A stretch of DNA of 43,781 nucleotides. It comes from Oscillospiraceae bacterium. GTDB lineage: Bacteria > Bacillota > Clostridia > Oscillospirales > Ruminococcaceae. Under the pieces are notes generated by a model. It was not told the origin of the DNA. It worked only from the letters and a program-made list of their open reading frames with translations, and searched no databases. Location of the stretch: assembly GCA_009780025.1 (NCBI GenBank), contig WRAV01000018.1, forward strand, positions 1 to 43,781, written 5' to 3'. This document shows positions 39,917 to 43,781 of this stretch, one piece after another (position 1 is the stretch's first letter; each line of letters starts with the position of its first letter). A program made the position numbers and the translations under genes.

Positions 39917-40528
39917 ATGAAGAAAGTGGGCAGGAGTTTCTTTTGTGCTGTGGCAGCTCTGTTTTATATACTTGTCGTAGGTTTCGGCCCGGTGCAGGCC
40001 GCCGAACAGCCCACCCAGGATCCGAGTGCCGCACATGTGCTCACCTTTAGGGAGGGCGCTGAGGTTGGCGAAAATGGGCTGCCTGCCGGCATTACCGCCG
40101 AGAATATAATCCTGACCGAAGCCGATGTTCAGATCGCCAGTGCTTCAGCTTGGCCGATGGATGCATTCGGCCAGATTCAACACGCTGTAGAGCTCACCCT
40201 CTACGAGAGCGGAAGGGAAGCTTTCGCCGAAGTTACCACCCGGCTGGCCCCAATCGGCGGGCAAATTTCTATCTGGGTGGGCGACGAGATGATTTCCGCA
40301 CCGGCGGTACACGTGCCAATAACCGACGGCGTGGCAGTTATCTCCGGGGGCTTCACTGCGGCCGAGGCCGCTGTGCTTGCCGGCCAGATAACCGGGCAAC
40401 CGCAAGTTATCCCGGTTGCCGACACCCGGAGCCCATTTCACACGTCGGAGATAATTGAATACCGGTATATGTCGCTCTGGGAGATGGTTGCTTCCGATAT
40501 TATCGGTGTGCTGATATTGTTCGCTTAG
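39917..40528 (+). CDS. Secreted stand-alone SecD head-domain paralogue
   Basis: 203 residues from ATG 39917 with GGAGGA 8 nt upstream. A signal peptide (KKVGRSFFCAVAALFYILVV ... GPVQA) is probably cleaved before AEQ. Residues 40-170 match the P1-head part of the following SecD: EVGENGLPAGITAENIILTE against MGEDGLPAGAIILTGADVQS; VELTLYESGREAFAE; ISIWVGDEMISAPAVHVPIT; ISGGFTAAEAAVLAGQITG. The membrane channel part is missing; only a short hydrophobic C-terminus (MVASDIIGVLILFA) remains. The sequence around the start (GGAGGATTGC..ATGAA.AA) is nearly the same as that of secD, so it arose by tandem duplication. Its function is unknown. Confidence 0.82.
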   Translation: MKKVGRSFFCAVAALFYILVVGFGPVQAAEQPTQDPSAAHVLTFREGAEVGENGLPAGITAENIILTEADVQIASASAWPMDAFGQIQHAVELTLYESGREAFAEVTTRLAPIGGQISIWVGDEMISAPAVHVPITDGVAVISGGFTAAEAAVLAGQITGQPQVIPVADTRSPFHTSEIIEYRYMSLWEMVASDIIGVLILFA

Positions 40529-40595
40529 CGTATACCATACGGGACAGCCAGAATTATTTTGCAAGCGATTGCAATAATAGCCGAACAGCCCGCGC

Positions 40596-40624
40596 TTGAC
40601 TTTTCGGGCGGTTTGGCATATACT
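40596..40624 (+). promoter_or_regulatory. Sigma-A promoter of secDF
   Basis: TTGACT (40596-40601), 17 nt, TATACT (40619-40624), 73 nt before the secD start. A GCAA/TTGC hairpin lies just upstream (40551-40578). Confidence 0.7.
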
Positions 40625-40697
40625 GTTCGTTGTGCCATAATTCGACTTTGTGCGGCAGGCAGCGACTGTCGGCAGCACTTTTAATGGAGGATTGCAA

Positions 40698-42092
40698 ATG
40701 AAAAAAGTGGGCAAGCCTGTTTTTTTCGTGGTGGTAGCTTTGATTGCTGCCTTCGCCACCCTTAGCTACACCGGTATTTACACCCAGTTTGGCGACATTA
40801 CCACCGCGCGCATAAAAGGCGTGCAGGAAATTCGCCTTGGCGTCGATATTCAGGGCGGGGTGGACGTCACGTTCTTTCCGGCAGACGACTACGACGCCGA
40901 CAGCTACGAGATGGCTGCCGCAGCGGCGGTAATAAGCCAGCGGTTACTTTTGCAAAATATAACCGACTACGAGCTCTTCCCGGATTTCGACCGCAACCGT
41001 ATAATTCTGCGCTTCCCCTGGCAAGCGGGCGAGGCCGACTTTAACCCCGTGCGCGCCATCGAAGAACTGGGCGCCACCGCCATGCTCGCATTTGCGGAAG
41101 GCATGGAGATGGGCGAGGATGGGCTTCCAGCGGGAGCAATTATTCTCACCGGCGCCGATGTCCAGTCGGCTCGAGCGTCCACCGGGCAGATCGACCAGCT
41201 CGGCACAATCGAAAGCTTTGTAGAGCTTACACTGCGCGAGAGTGGCAGGGTAGCCTTTGCGGAGGCGACTGGGCGTCTTATTGGTCAACCGATCTCCATC
41301 TGGATGGATGACCGGATGATCTCCGCACCGACAGTACAGGCTCACATCACCGACGGCACAGCTATAATCTCCGGCGGCTTTACCCCCGCGGACGCCACTG
41401 CTCTTGCCAACCAGATAATGGGCGGCGCGCTGCCGTTCAGCCTGGAGACCGACAACTACAACACAATCTCCCCGACGCTGGGCATGGGCGCTTTGCAGGC
41501 CATGCTGCTGGCGGGTATGATTGCCTTCGGCTTTATCAGCATATTCATGCTGCTGTGGTACCGGGCGTCCGGCTTTGTGGCGATCATAGGCCTTGTGGGC
41601 CAGCTCGCTATCATGATAGCCGCGCTCACCGGATTCTTCCCGTTCATCCCGGCCTTTACTCTAACCCTGCCGGGAATCGCGGGCATTATTCTCTCCGTGG
41701 GTATGGGTGTTGATGCCAACATCATCACCGCAGAGCGCATCAGGGAAGAGCTTGCCTCCGGCAAGACCCTGGACGGCGCGGTGGCCACCGGCTACAAGCG
41801 GGCTTTCGCGGCTATTTTTGACGGCAATATTACGCTTATAATCGTAGCTGTCATCCTAATGGGCTCCTTCGGCCCGCCCACCAACCCGTTTGCCCAGCTC
41901 CTAAGCTGGACTATATTCCGTGGTTTTGGGCCCACAACGGCGGGTGCGATTTACTCCTTTGGGTACACACTGCTGATTGGTGTTATAGCGAACTTTGTCA
42001 TGGGTATCTTCGCCTGCCGCTTGATGCAGCGCTCCCTGTGCAGGCTTAGCCTAATGCGTAAACCCTGGCTATTCGGAGGTGAGAGAGCATGA
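40698..42092 (+). CDS. secD: Protein translocase subunit SecD
   Basis: 464 residues from ATG 40698 (GGAGG 7-8 nt upstream); an upstream ATG at 40650 lacks one. It begins MKKVGKPVFFVVVALIAAFA and has the first-loop motif LGVDIQGGVDVTFFP. The P1 head follows (GLPAGAIILTGADVQSARAS; ISIWMDDRMISAPTVQAHIT; ISGGFTPADATALANQI). The last 210 residues form the five RND-type helices, with GIAGIILSVGMGVDANIITA holding the conserved Asp. SecDF uses the proton gradient to pull secreted proteins across the membrane. The stop overlaps secF by 4 nt. Confidence 0.95.
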   Translation: MKKVGKPVFFVVVALIAAFATLSYTGIYTQFGDITTARIKGVQEIRLGVDIQGGVDVTFFPADDYDADSYEMAAAAAVISQRLLLQNITDYELFPDFDRNRIILRFPWQAGEADFNPVRAIEELGATAMLAFAEGMEMGEDGLPAGAIILTGADVQSARASTGQIDQLGTIESFVELTLRESGRVAFAEATGRLIGQPISIWMDDRMISAPTVQAHITDGTAIISGGFTPADATALANQIMGGALPFSLETDNYNTISPTLGMGALQAMLLAGMIAFGFISIFMLLWYRASGFVAIIGLVGQLAIMIAALTGFFPFIPAFTLTLPGIAGIILSVGMGVDANIITAERIREELASGKTLDGAVATGYKRAFAAIFDGNITLIIVAVILMGSFGPPTNPFAQLLSWTIFRGFGPTTAGAIYSFGYTLLIGVIANFVMGIFACRLMQRSLCRLSLMRKPWLFGGERA

Positions 42093-43015
42093 AAATCCCA
42101 AACTACCGGTTCATGGCCCACTCAACAAAGTGCATCGCTGTCTCGGCGGCACTGATGGTTCTCATTCTGGTCGCCAGCCTTGTCATCGGCGTCCAACTGC
42201 ATATCCAGTTTAGCGGCGGGGCTATCATCACCTACTCTTACGAGGGTGAAGTTGACGCAGCCGCGTTTGCTGGTACAGCCGGCGAGCTCACTGGAGCCGC
42301 GGTTTCGGTTCAGCTGAGCACCGACCTTGCCACCGGCATGGAGACAATAGTCCTCAGCCTGCCGGCCGGCGACAGCTTGACCACCGACCAGCTGGCCACA
42401 CTGGATGAAGGACTGTACGCGGCCTTCCCGGAAGCGGGGCTGCAAGTCGAAGAAGTCAACAACGTCAGCGCACAAATGGGTTCCGAATTCTTGATGAAGT
42501 GCCTGATCGCCGTTGCGTTCGCCGCGATTCTGATGATTGTTTTCGTCGCATTCCGCTTTAAGCGTATCGGCGGTATGTCCGCCGGTGTCACTGCGGTTAT
42601 CGCGCTTGTTCACAACATCATAATCGTCTTTGGCGTGCACGTGTTCTTCGGCATACCAATCTCCGGGCCGTTTATCGCGGCGGTGCTGACCGTTCTGGGC
42701 TACTCGATAAACGACACCATAGTTATCTTCGACCGCATACGCGAGAACAAGCGTCTGTTCGGCGACAAGAAGTCCCTCACCGAGCTAGTCGACCGCTCGA
42801 TGAACCAGAGCCTTCGCCGCTCTATAAACACCACAACCACCACCGTTGCCTGCATGGTTATAGTCGCGATAGTGGCGTCATTCTACAACGTGGGCACCAT
42901 AGTGACCTTCGTTGTCCCCATGAGCGTAGGTCTGATGGCCGGTGCATACTCCTCGATTTTCATCGCGGGCCCGCTCTGGGTTCGCTGGCAGGAGCGCTCT
43001 AAGGCGGTTGCATAA
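42089..43015 (+). CDS. secF: Protein translocase subunit SecF
   Basis: 308 residues. It begins KIPNYRFMAHSTKCIAVSAA, then has the SecF motif QFSGGAIITYSY and the helices with TVLGYSINDTIVIFDRIREN, which carries the functional Asp, followed by SMNQSLRRSINTTTTTV. Length is normal. GGAGGTGAGAGC precedes ATG. SecD and SecF are separate here, as in most Clostridia, unlike the fused SecDF of B. subtilis. A strong terminator follows. Confidence 0.95.
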   Translation: MKIPNYRFMAHSTKCIAVSAALMVLILVASLVIGVQLHIQFSGGAIITYSYEGEVDAAAFAGTAGELTGAAVSVQLSTDLATGMETIVLSLPAGDSLTTDQLATLDEGLYAAFPEAGLQVEEVNNVSAQMGSEFLMKCLIAVAFAAILMIVFVAFRFKRIGGMSAGVTAVIALVHNIIIVFGVHVFFGIPISGPFIAAVLTVLGYSINDTIVIFDRIRENKRLFGDKKSLTELVDRSMNQSLRRSINTTTTTVACMVIVAIVASFYNVGTIVTFVVPMSVGLMAGAYSSIFIAGPLWVRWQERSKAVA

Positions 43016-43042
43016 CCCTCCCTGTCAAACAAACCAAAGCAT

Positions 43043-43094
43043 AACGCCGACAGATTAGGGTATTCTCCCGCATCTGTCGGCGTTAATATTTTTA
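43043..43094 (+). terminator. Intrinsic terminator after secF
   Basis: AACGCCGACAGAT (43043-43055) pairs perfectly with ATCTGTCGGCGTT (43072-43084), 16-nt loop, then AATATTTTTAC. It is 27 nt after the secF stop. Confidence 0.85.
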
Positions 43095-43161
43095 CATGGT
43101 ATTCCATATGACGAGACGTTGATATGTGATACGCAACTACACATAATGCTTATTTGGCACG

Positions 43162-43590
43162 CTACTTCATTTCCTCAATTAGCTTTTTGATTTCTGGCGT
43201 GGCAACCAATTTCCCGCGCACAGTAACTCGTGAGACGGTTTTTGCAAACAGCTCTGCGCTAATTTTACTATCAAGTTTAAGCATACCAATCACGCTGATT
43301 TTGAACTTTTGCCCGTCAAGCTCTTGATATGCTTCCTCCAAATCTGCTTTTGAAACACAGCAAATTCCAACCGAAAAGATACCGGTAGGATTAGTGCCCA
43401 CATATCCAATAATTGCAGATGCACGAAGCGCCTCTTCAATGTTTTTCTGATGCGCCTCCAATTCTTTTCTGATTGCACTCCTGATTAAGTCAGACCTGTT
43501 TGAGTATAATCCTTGCTCTACAAGAACATCTACTTGCGCCAAATCTACCACGCCTAAATTGATTGTTAGTTTTTCAGTTTCGTTCGACAT
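43162..43590 (-). CDS. Ribbon-helix-helix (CopG-like) regulator
   Basis: 142 residues from ATG 43590 with GGAGG 5 nt upstream; the frame upstream to 43692 crosses the promoter. The N-terminal strand KLTINLGVVDLAQVDVLVEQ and helix GLYSNRSDLIRSAIRKELE form an RHH DNA-binding domain. Residues 50-142 (IEEALRASAIIGYVGTNPTG, ISVIGMLKLDSKISAELFAK) look like a small sensor or oligomerisation domain, with two adjacent Cys (GICCVSK). The ligand is unknown. It has its own promoter with a palindrome upstream. Confidence 0.78.
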   Translation of the reverse strand: MSNETEKLTINLGVVDLAQVDVLVEQGLYSNRSDLIRSAIRKELEAHQKNIEEALRASAIIGYVGTNPTGIFSVGICCVSKADLEEAYQELDGQKFKISVIGMLKLDSKISAELFAKTVSRVTVRGKLVATPEIKKLIEEMK

Positions 43591-43632
43591 ACTTACCTCC
43601 ATAAAACATCCACATGGATGGTCGTTAGAGTA

Positions 43633-43661
43633 AATGTACCACAAATAGAATTGCATGTCAA
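43633..43661 (-). promoter_or_regulatory. Sigma-A promoter of the RHH regulator
   Basis: On the minus strand TTGACA (43661-43656), 17 nt, TACATT (43638-43633), about 43 nt before the start codon. Confidence 0.7.
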
Positions 43662-43666
43662 TCAAA

Positions 43667-43686
43667 ACCACTAGTAAACTAGTGGT
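43667..43686. promoter_or_regulatory. Palindrome upstream of the RHH regulator, possible operator
   Basis: ACCACTAGT, 2 nt, ACTAGTGGT: perfect 9-bp arms. It lies 5 nt upstream of the -35. CTAGT-type direct or inverted sites are common RHH targets. Binding by this regulator is inferred. Confidence 0.5.
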
Positions 43687-43781
43687 ATGCACAAGCCCTG
43701 GAAGGGCATATTACAGGCTTAACCCCTCAAGGGGCATTGAAAAAGTTTAGCACCGCATTACAATCTCGGGCAGCCGCTTAA

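Noticed and set aside
1-43781. tRNA, rRNA, tmRNA or riboswitch
   Set aside because: No cloverleaf, rRNA-like sequence or known riboswitch core was recognised by eye; a covariance-model search would be decisive.

Overview
The window looks like a chromosomal segment of an endospore-forming Firmicute, probably class Clostridia. The basis is a spore-coat cotJA-cotJB-cotJC operon, a ymfF/ymfH M16-peptidase pair, lgt, secD/secF, Shine-Dalgarno-led genes and the standard code. I cannot place it below class.

The main result is a complete 24.2-kb integrated element (220-24420) that splits cotJC. The first 63 codons of cotJC lie at 24409-24596 (minus strand). The rest lies at 1-231 (minus strand) and runs off the left edge. 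Both breakpoints carry the same 12-bp direct repeat, GTACCTATATCG (220-231 and 24409-24420). Joining the flanks through one copy restores a continuous reading frame, ending the first part in ...GILTDIGT and continuing EELGHMEM..., which is the CotJC manganese-catalase core. A large serine recombinase (22697-24295) ends 113 bp from the right junction. This is the architecture of developmentally excised elements such as skin in sigK or SPbeta in spsM, but in cotJC. Regulated excision is inferred, not shown.

Element cargo has no phage structural genes. Left to right on the minus strand: a lipocalin-like protein, a 4-TM protein, a CPBP protease, lspA and a Cys-rich protein. Then come an unknown Cys-rich plus-strand gene, a PadR / flavin reductase / ABC-exporter operon, and a WYL-regulator cluster with GNAT, two pyridoxamine-oxidase-like, three PhnB-like VOC, a MmcQ/YjbR and one frameshifted gene. 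A first small-ORF + serine-recombinase module (14243-16068) follows. Next are a minus-strand fetA-fetB-DtxR-rhodanese lipoprotein operon, a DUF1294 protein, a NYN-domain protein, a GyrI-like/zinc-ribbon fusion, and a second small-ORF + recombinase module.

Right of the element (24421 to the end) is G+C-rich chromosome. It holds cotJB and a cotJA with a very large proline-rich extension, with a sigma-E-like promoter upstream. A 2543-residue cyclic beta-1,2-glucan synthase-like gene follows, then a 1.45-kb repeat desert with a large inverted repeat. The last block is ymfF - ymfH - lgt - a secreted stand-alone SecD-head paralogue - secD - secF, and a minus-strand ribbon-helix-helix regulator. Palindromic GTAGGGGC-type repeats are scattered through the chromosome, inside the element, and even in frame inside the glucan synthase gene.
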